NCBI GenBank assembly: GCA_017893485.1 | Contig: CM030368.1 | Span: 111,359,549 to 111,423,548 of the forward strand | Source of the DNA: Hemerocallis citrina | Lineage: Eukaryota; Streptophyta; Magnoliopsida; Asparagales; Asphodelaceae | Length of the DNA stretch: 64,000 nt | Direction: 5' to 3' | In this document: in pieces, positions 34,896-47,499 of the stretch | How positions within the stretch are numbered: position 1 is the first letter of the stretch | Layout of the letters: each line of letters starts with the position of its first letter | Translations under genes and position numbers: made by a program | The notes under the pieces: model-generated | Seen by the model: only the letters and a program-made list of their open reading frames with translations | What the model was told of the DNA's origin: nothing | Databases searched by the model: none

Positions 34896-35891
34896 TATTT
34901 CTGATGGGTGCATTGTGATTTGTGGGGTCCAATACCTGAACTCTTCTTGATTTTGGGGATGATAACGAGAAATGGAAATTTTGTTTAGAGACTCAGAGAC
35001 ACTGTTTAATTCTGTTGTTGATTTGTTTTGTATTCCTTATGACTTTGGTGGATTACTGCATCCACTTGCGGGTAATAAAGGTTTTACAGTGGGGATAAAT
35101 TATTGCCTGAGTTACATTAATTGTAATACTAAAAATTTGTAGTATTATTTGATATAGGTAAAAATAGAATCGAATTGGGACCGTTCAAATCGAGCTCCTC
35201 TTCGATGGAAAACGGTAAAATTCAGTACACATAGGTCCGTAATAGAAAGTTGGGCAACTATCAGGCCCAACAATTCAAGATATGCTTATCATACTGGGTC
35301 ACCATAACAACCCAACATGAAGGAGTCCATGTTCATCCAAAAAAGTTAGTTTAAATTCTCTATCTCTTGATGCATAAGAGAGGGTTTAAAAACTATATCT
35401 TTTTATCGAGAGAAGAGTTCTAACTCGATCTCTTTATGTTCGAAAGGATAACAAACATTATCAAAACACTGGGAAGTAGAGATAAATTCAGTATTTTGAA
35501 ACTATACCCCCATCAGCTATAAATACCTCATGACCTCTTCAGAAACTAGATAATCACAATTTTCGCTCACAAAACTCTTCATATATTCTATGTTTTCTGA
35601 CGGGCGTCAGAGGGTCTGTCGTTGGGGCCAAGTCTGTTGTTTCAAGAAATTTTGCAGGTCAATCGGAGCAATCACAGCCGTTTAGATAAGGTCCAACTAT
35701 CCATGACAGTCAGATTTAAGAGTCAAGAACAGTATAAGGCGATTAACGCCAGTAAAAAGCAAATGTTAGATCTTTTATTGTTTTCAAATAAAAAGAACTC
35801 ACAATATCTGTTTGCTCCCACAAAAAAATACCAACAGATTTGTACCATCTGTGGAAAATAGAAAAGAAATTCGATCAAACTTTGTTGGTAA
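34896..35891 (+). repeat. LTR-like fragment, possibly Tat type
   Basis: A TATA-like TATAAATACC (near 35517) is followed, about 65-110 bp later, by CTGACGGGCGTCAGAGGGTC and TTTTGCAGGTCAATCGGAG. This is like the U5 of many Tat/Retand-type plant LTRs. Both ends are unclear and no protein is encoded. The short open frame at 35622-35861 has no recognisable domain. Confidence 0.35.
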
Positions 35892-38703
35892 AGTCACGCC
35901 CCGCTTCCCAAATATGGAAGTACGGGCACGCAACTAAGGCTCATTGAATGATATACATCATTCATAAGTTGTACTGTTATGACTCAACAATGTAATCATG
36001 ATCACAACCACACATGGAGTAAGATAATCACATAAACATTGAATAAACTTAATTAACCCATGAAATAACCAACATCTTGAAACATTAACTTCGGGTAAAA
36101 AACATCCGGATATACAATGTACGAAATATTAACAATAATAACAGGGGAAAAGCATAAAACAAGGTGAACTCATGTAGGCTAAATCCACCTCTATCCTTTA
36201 CAATATCTGGTCGCCAATCCCTTCCATTGGTTTCTCTTCGGTACCTACAAACTCAACATCTAGAGTTGGGTTGGGGGGGGGATCTGTTAGAGTAAGCTAC
36301 GGACGACAAGTAGTAACAAGCAATATGGTAACTAGAAACAAAGTATAACATGGAAAGAAATAAGAACTGGCAATGCAATTTCTAAAAACAACATGATTGT
36401 GTGCGATGCAAGTGACAATTGAATCAAGTCTCAAGGTATAATCAATCGGGAATCAAGAATCATATAATCGGGAAGCATATAAACATGAAATCATTTAACC
36501 AAGAATCATGAAATCAAGAAACATGTCATTGCACAATGTTAGTCTTAAGTCTATCAAATTTTTATTAACTAATCTAATGTATGCAATCCTGTGTCCCAAA
36601 CCACAGGTTCGGGTGCATAACAATTAAGTATACGTTTAGACTCAAGTAGCGAATTCTACAGGATTATGTACTCAGATCTTGCAGTGACGGTATCAGGAAT
36701 CATGTCATGTAAACGGGAACATGTAAACATGTAAACAATAATCATGTAAACTTGTAAACCATAAACATTTAAACTTGTTAACATGAAATCACCAATACGG
36801 GAAACATGGGCCCCTTCTGGGTACACTCTACTATATTGTTCACTACTAAGTCATACCCTTTATTCCCTAGGCTTGTTATTCTTTTACTATGATCAAGCTT
36901 GTACATGAAACAAGTGAGAACGGTAGCATCAAGACAGTCATTTATCTTCTTAGGATATTGGATCATAGAGGTGGCTCCCATGGATTATAGAGGTGCCCCC
37001 CACATATTCTAGAGGTGGACCCCGTCTGTTCTTACAACGTGGCACCTAGCTCCACGTGGAACTTAGCTCTACATGACATTGTTACATGTGGCACTTAGTT
37101 TTGCCATCCAAAACAATATCAATGACTATAAAAATAACTATGTATGATACGATAGAAACAGGTCGGTAATCAGGACAAGTATCAAGAATATATCAAGAGA
37201 ATACTGAGAACTATGCATTGCATGATATGGAGTTATTCTATCGGTCTACCATATTCAATTCATTAAGTATGAATAATAACTTGTTTATATTTTAAAAACA
37301 TCAAAGTGCAATTCTGGACAGTAATACATTACTATACAAAAACACACTTTTTCCCTTCCACGGGAAAAGCAAATTTGATTCCGTCAGGGGTCTAGAAAGT
37401 AGACTCTCTGCCAAATTCAACACCTACTCATACAATACATTCTAAGGAAAGTAGCTAAGTTTAATAGTCAGATATTTATTGGTACAATATTCAGGCAGCA
37501 ATATAGGATCAACTTCTCATAATAATAACTCTACTATAAAATCATTTATAAATATTCCAAAATTTAAAATAAATTTCCTAATAGTGTCTACTAATATTCA
37601 TATTAAGGTTTACCTCATATCATAATTCCATCAATAAATCACTATTTCAAATTGTGTTTTTGCAGTGTATGCACTAACAAGGGAATTTTTACGTTCTTTC
37701 CATAAGTGTCGAATTGACGGGAATCAAATGGAACAGTTCAACGTGGGCATATAACGAACAGTTCAAGATTCAAATAAAGCACAATAGGGTTATACAAGAT
37801 TTGATAATATGATGGATCAACCGAATGAAGGCTACTTGCAAGAATTCAACAACACTTGCCTGAACATGAACAATAACTGGAGTTTACAAAATGGTAATCA
37901 AATTCAAGGAGTTACTTGCGAGAGTTCACAGAAGTGCTTGCATGAACATGGAGAAGAACTAGAGTTTACAAAACGATAACCAAATTCAATGAGCTACTTG
38001 CGAGAGTTCAAAGGAGTGCTTTCCTTTTCTAGATGATTATGCGCATGATGAGAATAAATGGGAGGAAGAAGAAGCGACGATGACAACAAGGCAGCAGCAT
38101 AAGGTCAGTGAGCGATGGCCGTGACAAGCGCAGTTACAACTGCTACGTCAGTGAAATGCGATTACGGTAGCACAATAGCAAGAACGACAGCAACATCGGC
38201 GACATCGGCAGTTAACGACAGCAACGATGGTGTAGGAGAGGTTGTCGAGGTGTTGGGACGAAGGGGCTTACTGTTTGGGTGTGAGGTGATGGAGGCTTGC
38301 TATGGAGGATAAGGTGGTGGCAGTCAAGGTTGAATTTTGATGGCTGTCAGTGGAGGGACAACAATGGCAGTGGGTGCGGGTGAATTGACGCAGGAGATGA
38401 AGTGGCTACGGGGATGAGTAGGCAGCAAGGGATAGCAAGGGAGAGAGTGCTGGTCAGGAGGGCAGCAAGATATGTTGGGTATATGGTCGAAAAGCGAGAC
38501 AGTGGTGGTGTTGTAGGTGTGCGGGTGTAGAGGATGAAGTTGAGGCAATGGGGGTGGCAATGGTGTGCACGGGTGTGAGGCAGCAAGAGCTCGGGAGCTG
38601 TTGAGGCTTGGTGGCTGACGGGTTGAGGGTGTGCGGGTGTGCAGGAGGAGCTGCAATGGAGCAGGTCGGGTTTGAAGAAGATGAAGGAGATGAAGGGTGG
38701 TTG
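35892..38703 (-). repeat. LTR A4, cut by element K
   Basis: Its plus-strand left end (A)GTCACGCCCCGCTTCCC is the reverse of the family's GGGAAGCGGGGCGTGAC(A). U5 and the GC-rich region follow to 38703, where K starts. The U3 should lie beyond K, outside the window. No PBS adjoins it. GC-rich open frames at 38115-38690 are not genes. Confidence 0.75.
36667..36825. repeat. hypervariable module HV1 of LTR A4
   Basis: It is bracketed by TGTACTCAG and CTGGGTACA. The inside repeats CATGTAAAC. Confidence 0.75.
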
Positions 38704-39473
38704 TGTAGTGCCCCGAATTCCTATAATGGGAACTCGTGACACAATCCAGAATCTTACTTCAAACATATCCAAACACAGAAAAATCATTGGAAATTTAAAA
38801 ACTTTTATTATATCAAATGTTATTATAATGTCCAATAATACAACAAATATTTCATCATGAATTACAAATATCATTAGACTACTTCAACTTCCACTTGGAT
38901 GCTTCCCTTGGCTTGAGTTTCTTGCACACCCCACAATCAGGCAGTCCTGCAAACTCACCAAACTATGGGCACGTCAGTTGAATGCAACTGACACAATGCT
39001 CATGAAACCAGCAACTCCAAAACCTCAACAACCAAAATTATTGATGCAAAAGAAAAAGTGATGTCAAATCAAGTGTCAGTGTATGATCTAATGCACATAC
39101 TATGCACACCATGGTCCTAAAGATAATGCACACTTGATTGGAGAGATATACATCCCATACTACACATTTCCCAATAAAACAACGTTCTTCAATTGTTGGG
39201 GTTCGAACCCCGCCATGCATCCTACTTTTGTGCTCTCTCCTATCTTTAATAGTCTAGTAATGATGAGGTTGCAGTCGTCGGTTCACTCCCGTCGCTACCG
39301 TCAGTAGTGGTGTCAATACCATGTGTTTCCCATTATGTTCGGAATCACAATCGCATGAATCACTTCCGTCGATGTTAAAACAATTAGTGAAGATGCGGTA
39401 ATTCAGCCTCTCGGACCACATCAAAAACTGATGTACGGACACAAGGGCTCCTCGCCGAAGACCTTAGAGCCTT

Positions 39474-42237
39474 TGTAACCTCCGTTTCCGTTTATACGGA
39501 ATTCTTTTGTATTCTAGTAAATTCTATTAAAAATGCAATTTTATTCATTCTCGAGTCTGAGTTGTATTTCTCTAATTTTATTTCCTTTGAGCCCAATTCT
39601 TAAGCCCAAACCCAGTCCAACAATATTGTTTTCTTTTTGTTATTATTTGAAGCCAACTATTGAAGCCCAATCTCTTGTTGGATGTCTTTTTTATGTGCAA
39701 CCCAAACCCAAAATCCTTTAACCCACATCCATCTCTTATTGGATTCTAGTGTACCCTAAACCCATTAACCCAATTCTCCCCATAGTCTGCTTTTAACCAG
39801 ATCAAAAAACCCCCCTCTCTCACGATTCCCCATACCTCATAACTACCCCACGTTTTCACCCCATTAACATATTATTTTATTAATAAAACCCTTCTCCCCC
39901 ACTTTCTCTCTCCCCATACTCAGACTCTCTCTCCTTCTTCCCCTCTCTCTCTCCCTCAGTCTCTTTCTCCCTCCCCGTTATAGCCTCTCTCTCTCTCCTT
40001 TGTTTTCCCAACCCAAACAGAGTCCCCGTCGTCTTCTTCCTCATTCAACCTCCACCCTTCCTTTGCTGCTCCAAGCACAACCCATCTCGCCTTCTTCCTC
40101 CTGCTCAAACCACCCTCGAGCTCGCATCCCTCGAGCTCTAGTCTCCTTCTTCGTTGACCCTCATCACCCTCTTGCTCATTTTCTCCTGTCAGCCACCATT
40201 GCCACTGCCTTGTGCTGCTGACCATCGCAGCCCTACCTTCGAACCCATCAGCATCTCATCATCATCACCAGTGCCGTGACTGCCTCCCTTTGCCACCTCT
40301 GCGACCCCTAGACTGCTCCTCATCGACCCCAAGAACCCATCGAAGCTCCGTCATTGCCGAACTCAGAAGCTTCATATCCATCGCCATCACCTCATCACCC
40401 TCGACAACACCTCCTCCTCCACACTATGCTCCCGTCGCTCCTCCCCCTCTCTTACCCACTTGAGCCTACCGCTTGCCTCGTCTCATACTCATCGTCGAGT
40501 CCACCATGCCATCCTCCTTTCCTCTGTTCTGAAACAAAGCAGCCCTCACTCGCGACCGCCTGTGATCCCTGACCCCCCATCTCCATCCCATCGACCCTCC
40601 ACATTCATCGACAGCTCCCCTGTCCCCATCGACCCCGTGTTTCTCTTCACTTTTGTTATGTGTTGTTCAGAGTAGGATCTGTCGTTCGCTATTGCTGTGT
40701 GCTATTCAGTGTAGGATCTGTCATTTGCTGTTTTGGCTGCTTTGTGATTTTATTGTTTTGCTATTGTGCGTACAACGTGCATCGCACGTGTTGCTGTTGC
40801 TGCTGTCTCTTGTTTGCACGTAACTTACACGTGCTTTTTTACTAGAACTCTCGTCCCGTTATTCTTTCATATTCAGAATCATCATCTAACAGGCAAGCAT
40901 TCCTTGAACTGAATTTTATTGTTCTAGTTCAAGAAAACACTCCTTGAAATCCGGCAAGTAGTAATCGAATTGAATATCCTATATAATTGAACTCCATTGT
41001 TTTTTTTATTGTACCATGCTATTGATTCGTAGTCATCTTATCGTGCCATGGTTATTGATTTAAAAACTTGAACCGTAAATTTACCGCATTATTGAACATT
41101 TAACCTTGCTGCCTTGTCAATTGCTTGACTTCGTACTGAGGTTTTGACCTAGTTCCTGACAGTGAAACTTAAAACCTTGCACATGAAAATTGTAGTATAC
41201 TGAGTCCATATGTTGTTATGTTTTGCATATAAAGCCGTATTTTCCATTTTTAATGAATTGTACTATGTATATTTCATATATTGCATAGCCGTGATATCTC
41301 CTTGATATTGTATTAATAATACTGTTCTCATTGATCGTATTGATTGCATGTTTATAACTGATTGTTAATAAAATAATAAGAAGTCGGGAAAGTAAAGGTT
41401 GACTTAGTAGTGGACAATATAGGAGAGTGTACTCGGAAGGGGATATTGGTCACAGCCCATATTGGTCATTGTTATCGATCATATTGGTCATCGATTTATT
41501 GTGGATTACTGACTACAGTATCCCAATTTATCGTATATTGATCATCGATTATCGGTCATCGGTCATCGGTCATCGGTCATCGATCATTGGTCATTGGTCA
41601 TTGATATTGCAAGACCCGATTACAGGACCCTGTAGAATCACCACTATAGTCAAACGTTCACTTGATTGTATGCACCCGAACCTGTGGTATGGGACGCAGG
41701 ACTGCATGCATTAGTTAGGATTGATAAAAGACTTATAGACTTGAGATGAACACTGAACATTGACACTGATACTGAATATTGGTTATTGAACATTGATCCC
41801 CGATTACTGATTTATTGATTATTGACTTTTGATTTTGTTATCGTCTATCATTAATTGACTCTGATATCTTTCTAATTTCTGTTCTGGTTATATAGTCCGT
41901 TACTTCCTTCACTACTTGCTACTACTCGTCGTCCGAAGCTTGTTCTAACGGGTTCTCTTCCTCTTTCTTTTGAGTTATGTTATACAGGTACAGTGCTGGG
42001 TTAGTGAAAGGAACCCGTCGAACTGTTACTGCATTGTATATTCTCGAGCTATCTGGTAAGTTCTTACATTCCAGATTTGGTTATTGAATTTTATTCTCAT
42101 TTATGTGATTATTATTGTATTGTTGAGCTTGCTGGCATTGTACAGCTTATGGATGATATGAGTTGGCATACTTATATCATTCGCTGGGCCTTAGCTGTGC
42201 GCCTGTGTTCCCGTATAATGGGAAGCGGGGCGTGACA
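39474..42237 (+). repeat. solo LTR G (2764 bp)
   Basis: It runs from TGTAACCTCCGTTTCC to GGGGCGTGACA, the same family as A2 and A3. The sequence before it (GAAGACCTTAGAGCCTT) and after it ((T)TCCTGTAGAG) reads as one interrupted unit, because an intact relative occurs at 42443-42470. The flanks GCCTT and GTATT would be a decayed duplication. The C-rich frames at 39950-40680 are not genes. Confidence 0.8.
41428..41624. repeat. hypervariable module HV1 of LTR G
   Basis: It is bracketed by TGTACTCGG and CCCGATTACA. The inside repeats ATCGGTC and ATTGGTC. Confidence 0.75.
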
Positions 42238-42659
42238 GTATTTCCTGTAGAGTCTTACTCACAGGGCCTTTCTCTGAGCCTCCTGCCTGCATTAAACAAC
42301 ATAGGACCTGGTGGATTTTAGAGTTTTCCCTAATCTCCATTCTGCTCTCGTCCTTACATTAGATCAGAACTTGCAGTCGAGACGATGCTACCACTCCAGA
42401 CCTCCTCAAAAATTGTTATGGACATAAAGGCACACCGACCGAAGATATTAGAGCCTTTCCCACAGAGCCGCGCTCCAGCTTGGTCTTCCTCTAAGTCTCT
42501 TGTCCTCATTAAACGAACATAGGATTTGGCTAGGCATGATGATGCCAGGGGTCCCCCTGATAGAAGAACATAACACCCACTAGTGCCTGTCCATATATTC
42601 GACAATGACTCAATCTAATCCAAGAATATAATCAAGCTCAAGGTACTACGGCTAAATCA

Positions 42660-43640
42660 ACTAGAGTCAAGGCTAAAAAATGAGGTTAATTGCACACCAA
42701 ATTATTAACAAATTATCTGATTATTTGATTATTTGATTCCCTTAATCCCATGACCCTAATTAAGCTATAATCCTTTTTCATTATCTCATTAGATGTATGA
42801 ATCATTAGGCATGTCTAGGTTTATTTCATTTTAACCAATTATCTCTTAGTTAGGCAATCTACCAACTTTACCATGTCCTAACTTAGTAACCACATTCGTT
42901 TATTTTAAATAACTAGTTAAGTTCTACTTGTAGACTCTTTTCTAGTTAGTTATCTTTTTAATATGAGCCTAATCCATCCTACAATAGGGCTCAACCTAGC
43001 CCTCAATTCCGGCCCAAGAGTTGGCCCGCCTCGGGCCACACTTTGCCCAACCAAAAGATGAACTGGCTCCATCGATTGCCGCAACCACCGCCTACGCTTG
43101 GAGTTTGATCACAACCTCGGCACAACCAAACACGTTTCTCTCGCTAACCGTCACGCTCCACATCTTTTAACAAGTGGTAGCACCAAAACCAAACACCTGA
43201 ATTCCTCCATGAACGGCGAGCACGTCGGCACACGAGTTGTCTCCTCCAACACGTTTGATCGGATATGGTTTCCTATACTACCCATCTATTTATACAATCA
43301 ATGACTTAATCCTAGAGACCCAAGTATCTAAGTGGCCCAACTAGAGTACACTAGTCTAAAAATAAACTCTACACCATAAACACACAAAGAAGTGCCAAAA
43401 AGCCCTAAAAATGGAAATTTTGATTTCCAAACAGGAAGCACACAATTGGCATTCATGTCAATATAGGGTCTCTTCCGGTCCCGTTTCAATAAAGAAATGC
43501 AATCGGGTGACCCCCATGCCTCTACCCAAAGTAGACAGCAACAAACAACGAAACTTGGCATGATTATCATCCCAAGTAATCAACATCAACCCCTAATCAC
43601 TTATCGTAATATTTATTCAAAACTGTGAACAACTATATTT
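42660..43640. other. unassigned part of K's 3' LTR
   Basis: No coding region is recognised. A short GC-richer stretch (42960-43250) and a minus-strand TATAAATAG (near 43288) suggest either the promoter of another nested LTR or part of K's own LTR. I cannot find clean ends. Confidence 0.4.
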
Positions 43641-44282
43641 ATTTTCTCCTTCAAGGCACATAAGCTACTCCACAACAAGAGACTTTGATAATCGAGATCA
43701 TACTTCATTCACACTTCTATACATGATTTATAAGCCATCAAACTGCAACTCAAAACTAAAATCCACAAGTTCTAACTCAAATTCATAGACATAGTATCAA
43801 ACATTAAGCTTTAAGAATTTGTATGCATCTGTTGTCACTTGTAAAAAAATCATTATAATTCGTAAAATGCTTAGAATCTTGAGTTCTTGGTCATTACACA
43901 AAGGTCTATGTGCGTACTACTATGTGTGTATTACATCTTCCTAGTTACAAATTTCTTTAGATAATCATTTAAGTGGTCAAAAGAGTCATATTTAACAATG
44001 CATGCAATCATCTCCAGAACAGAACAACATTCAACCAGTGCTAACATGCAAATCTTTTTAAAATATCAAATGGAAGCTAAACTTCACAAAATCTGGAACA
44101 TGAGCTCTCTACACATAGTAACAAGGCATATATAATTTTCAAGTAAATCTATAAAGTATTTATCAAGTTATGACTCTTGAAAAATAACTAAAAATAGAAT
44201 AGTTCACATTCAACTTTGTCTTTCCTTTTAATCTGTCTGTTGTATATCTCAGCTATCTAAATAAATAGATACACTAGACACA

Positions 44283-46002
44283 AATTAAAACCTCGCAAGT
44301 GTATGAATTGTTTATAGAAGCGTAGTGAAAAGCAAGGGTCGATCCCACAGAGATTGTAGTACTTAACTCACTAATCAATAAAACAAAAGAAAATGCAAAT
44401 CATAAAGTTTTGTTCTAAAAGTATATTTGAAAGGAAATAAAAAGATTAAAATCTAAATCAAGTAGAATCACAAATTGAGTCACAAATATCTGTTAAAGTA
44501 GTTGGGCATGATTTCCACCTATAGTCATGAATGCTAAATTAACTTCTACACTATTCTGGTCACTCATGTTTGTTCCTTTAAGGGCATGGTATCTACTCCT
44601 TAAAGTTAATGTTTCCCTAGGCCAAGAATTAGGCTTGGTATCTACTCTAATTCGTTTCTTTCCTTAAGTATTTAGCATGGTATCTACTAAGTTGCACTTG
44701 AAGAAAACATAGGAACAATGGAAATGAACAAACACTCAAAGTTCTAGAAATTGGTATCAAATCTAGATCCCTCAAGTTGATTAAACCAAGAACCCCTAAA
44801 GATTCCTGTGTTACAAGTATGAGTACAAGATACGGATCGTCTCTATACTCATATAACAGAGTCAATTTTATAATAGGCAAACTTGAGAATATCAGGTTCT
44901 TCGGATCAGTCGACTGTTTTGAAGAACTTCCTAACAATTGTTGATTCATATTATAAGTTTGATCATGATAACCGGGTTCAATCAATAAGTGATAGAAATA
45001 GTGTTTAGAAGATTATAACATTACATGACTATGATTTCAATCTGCCCAACAATGAAATAAGTTGCACATATTCATAATAAAACTATTGCAATTAATAAAT
45101 TTGTTCAAGGATTGCATTACAAAAATTAGAGAGAAGAGAAAAAGAATGAAAAAATTTATTGCAAACCCCTTCTGTCTCAAAAACCGGACCCAAAAACACC
45201 CTTGAAAACCGCATCGAACACTGTACTGTTGCACTGTCAATCGAAGCCCACGTCAGGATGCTGTCGCCAGCTGCTACAGCCGCACGTCAATCGAAGCTTC
45301 TATCACGCGTCAATCGAAGCTTCTGTCAGACCCCGTGATGCGTGCGCCCTTCAATCTGAAGCCCAGTCAGCACGCCAGTACGCGTCGATCTCCTTGCCCA
45401 CGTCAGCCTGCTGCTTCTTCAATTCGACCAGAAGATACTCTGTCTCTCTCTCTCTTACCTTTCTTTCCTGTTTTCCTTTTTTGTTCGTTGGCTTTCTTTG
45501 TGTTTTCTCACTTTCTCTTTGTCTCCGGGAGTTGGGTAGTATTTATAGGAATAGGTCTAACTGTGTAGTAGGATTAGGATGTATCATCATCTCACCTGTA
45601 GATTAGGATATATCTGCCAAAATACAAATCAGAATTTAGTATTTAAATTTAATTTTAATTAGATAAACTTAAAATAATAGATTTTTATCTTTTTGGCTTA
45701 TCCAAATCCATGTAATTTTTTTTTTCCTTTTACACCCTTATAACAATTAAAATTGTATTTTGCACCTCTTTTATTAATTTGTAACATATAAAATTTAACA
45801 AATCCTTAAAAATAATAAATCAAAAGTTTTTCTTTGTTTAGTCGATTTTTATCAGAAATAATCACTTTTTGCATTAAAAATCTTATTTCTTCATAAATAA
45901 ATAATCAATTGAAATCTTAGAGAAACAAGACGACTTATAGACAATATAATTGAAAACAAGCACTTTTAATGGGTTATTGAATACAAATATTTGTATAAAA
46001 AT
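44283..46002. mobile_element. repeat P, 1.7-kb insertion of unknown type
   Basis: An identical 8-bp direct repeat TAGACACA lies at 44275-44282 and 46003-46010. The inside begins AATTAAAACCTCGCAAGTG. It contains GGGTCGATCCCACAGAG, a phrase I associate with dispersed plant repeats but cannot assign. CGTCAATCGAAGC is repeated near 45285-45320. No inverted terminal repeat and no protein domain are seen. The open frames at 45202-45606 look non-coding. Confidence 0.45.
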
Positions 46003-47220
46003 TAGACACATCACTGTCAACGGTTACAGATTTTACTAAAATAGAAAACATTGTCCAAAAATTTTGAAATTTAACATTCATGGTATAAACACAGACTAGC
46101 AACACATATTAAAATTTCAGCAACAGATGTCAAGTAGTTAGAGAGTTATTAGTCTTCGAAAATCATAACCAGAATGCATCTTCAGTATGTTTTCTGTATA
46201 GCCAGTAGTCCACATAGAAATTAATTAAAATAGCAAATAAATTCCAAAAATTATGAAACTTGGTGGAAAGATGACTAGTATGCATATCTTACTGCCATAA
46301 ATATTTCAATTCAAAATTCCTAGTATTTTCGAGTTATAGTTTCCAAACTATCAAGCATTTACAGATTCAACATTTTAATAGTGTTAGTAAGTTTATATTA
46401 GCACAAACTTAAACCATACATCTATATCTTGTAACACAATCATCTAGGAAGTTCATACTCGTCATGCAATCACAATACAACCATTTTAAACACATCAAAA
46501 GGAGCTAGAGACACCAACCTTAGTTTTGTGTAGCTGAAGGGAAATGACACTTCAAGCTTCAACTACCTTGCTCTTTGCTCTTCTTGCTCCTTGTGCCTCT
46601 TGCTCCTTACTTGCTCCTGCTCCTTTTGCTCCCAAAACAGTAGTTAGAGTGTAGGAAGGGGATTGGAAGTTGTTAGAATGGAGAAAATGGTTTAAGTTGG
46701 AGTAGGAATAAGAAAATTGGAGTTCGGGTTTGTAGGAGGATTTAAATAGAGAAATTTAGGGTAGGGGGTAGGTGGTGGCCGGGAATTGAGAGAGTGGGGG
46801 AGTGAAACAGAGAGCTTCATTCATTGGTGGTCTAGGGTGGTGGGTTGAAGTGTTTGAATGAACAAAACCCCTAGGGTTGCCAAAATCTCATCATGACATT
46901 TGATTCCCAACAAACCTTAGATTTCAATTCAAAACAAAATCCAAAACCATCCACTCTTCCCTCCATTTTGGCCGGCCACACCCTAGCATGTGCACACTTT
47001 TTTTTTGTTTTGTTATTGCCATGCTACAAATCAAGTTAGGTTAGGTCAACTTGGGTTCAAGTTACGGTGTGTTTGTTTGAGTCCAATTTGAGTCCATACA
47101 AATGATTGAAATCACCACGAATCTCGCACACAATTTCATTCAATTAAGAAAATGAAGTTTTCATGAACAAAACTTTTTGCTCTAAAATATTATTACATGC
47201 AAATTTTTAGGGTCGTTACA

Positions 47221-47240
47221 TCACTCCCTCCTTAGTATAG
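47221..47240 (-). promoter_or_regulatory. polypurine tract of K
   Basis: The minus strand reads CTAAGGAGGGAGTGA directly before the 3' LTR start TGTAACGACCC. It should prime plus-strand synthesis. The same arrangement stands at 55776 for element L. Confidence 0.8.
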
Positions 47241-47499
47241 TTCTGTCCTCAAAACTACGCTATGTGGGGAGGTAAACCAGAGTTACACAAACAACTCAAC
47301 AAATTCCTTCTGCATCCTGCTCTTCTGCTCCCACGTCGCTTCCTCGACGAACTGATTTCTTTAAAGAACCTTGACCATTGGAATGATTTTGCTCGACCAC
47401 ACTTTCTCCGGATGATCTAGTATCTTCACCTGTGGTTCCTCGTACGAGAGATTCACCAGCAAGTCTTCTGGAACATCGGCTAGTTGATGACTTGGACTG
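47241..47499 (-). pseudogene. chromodomain-like tail of K integrase
   Basis: LSYEEPQVKILDH, then IIPMVKVL and VEEATWEQ in shifted frames, match the pattern of chromovirus integrase chromodomains. This is why I place K with the chromoviruses; the exact clade (perhaps Tekay/Del) is inference. Confidence 0.6.

Larger units (their letters stand above)
38704..47220 (-). repeat. 3' LTR of K with nested insertions
   Basis: The right end is GGGTCGTTACA against the polypurine tract, and the left end TGTAGTGCCCCGAATTCC. That start is like H2 (TGTAACGCCCCGATTTTC), with the same ACTTTTTATTxxATCA and TTxGAACCC blocks further in. Inside are solo LTR G (39474-42237) and repeat P (44283-46002). The left limit is inferred by similarity to H2. 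A TATTTAAATCC box (near 46740, minus) is a likely promoter. Confidence 0.6.

Noticed and set aside
38115..40675. Frames up to 175 aa
   Set aside because: They span the C-rich regions of LTRs A4 and G; no domain, no consistent frame.
42354..42605. 83-aa frame on the minus strand
   Set aside because: It lies in K's 3' LTR over a tandem duplication; no known domain.
45202..45606. 134-aa frame with a hydrophobic middle that could look like a membrane protein
   Set aside because: It lies in repeat P, includes direct repeats and has no partner frame or family resemblance.
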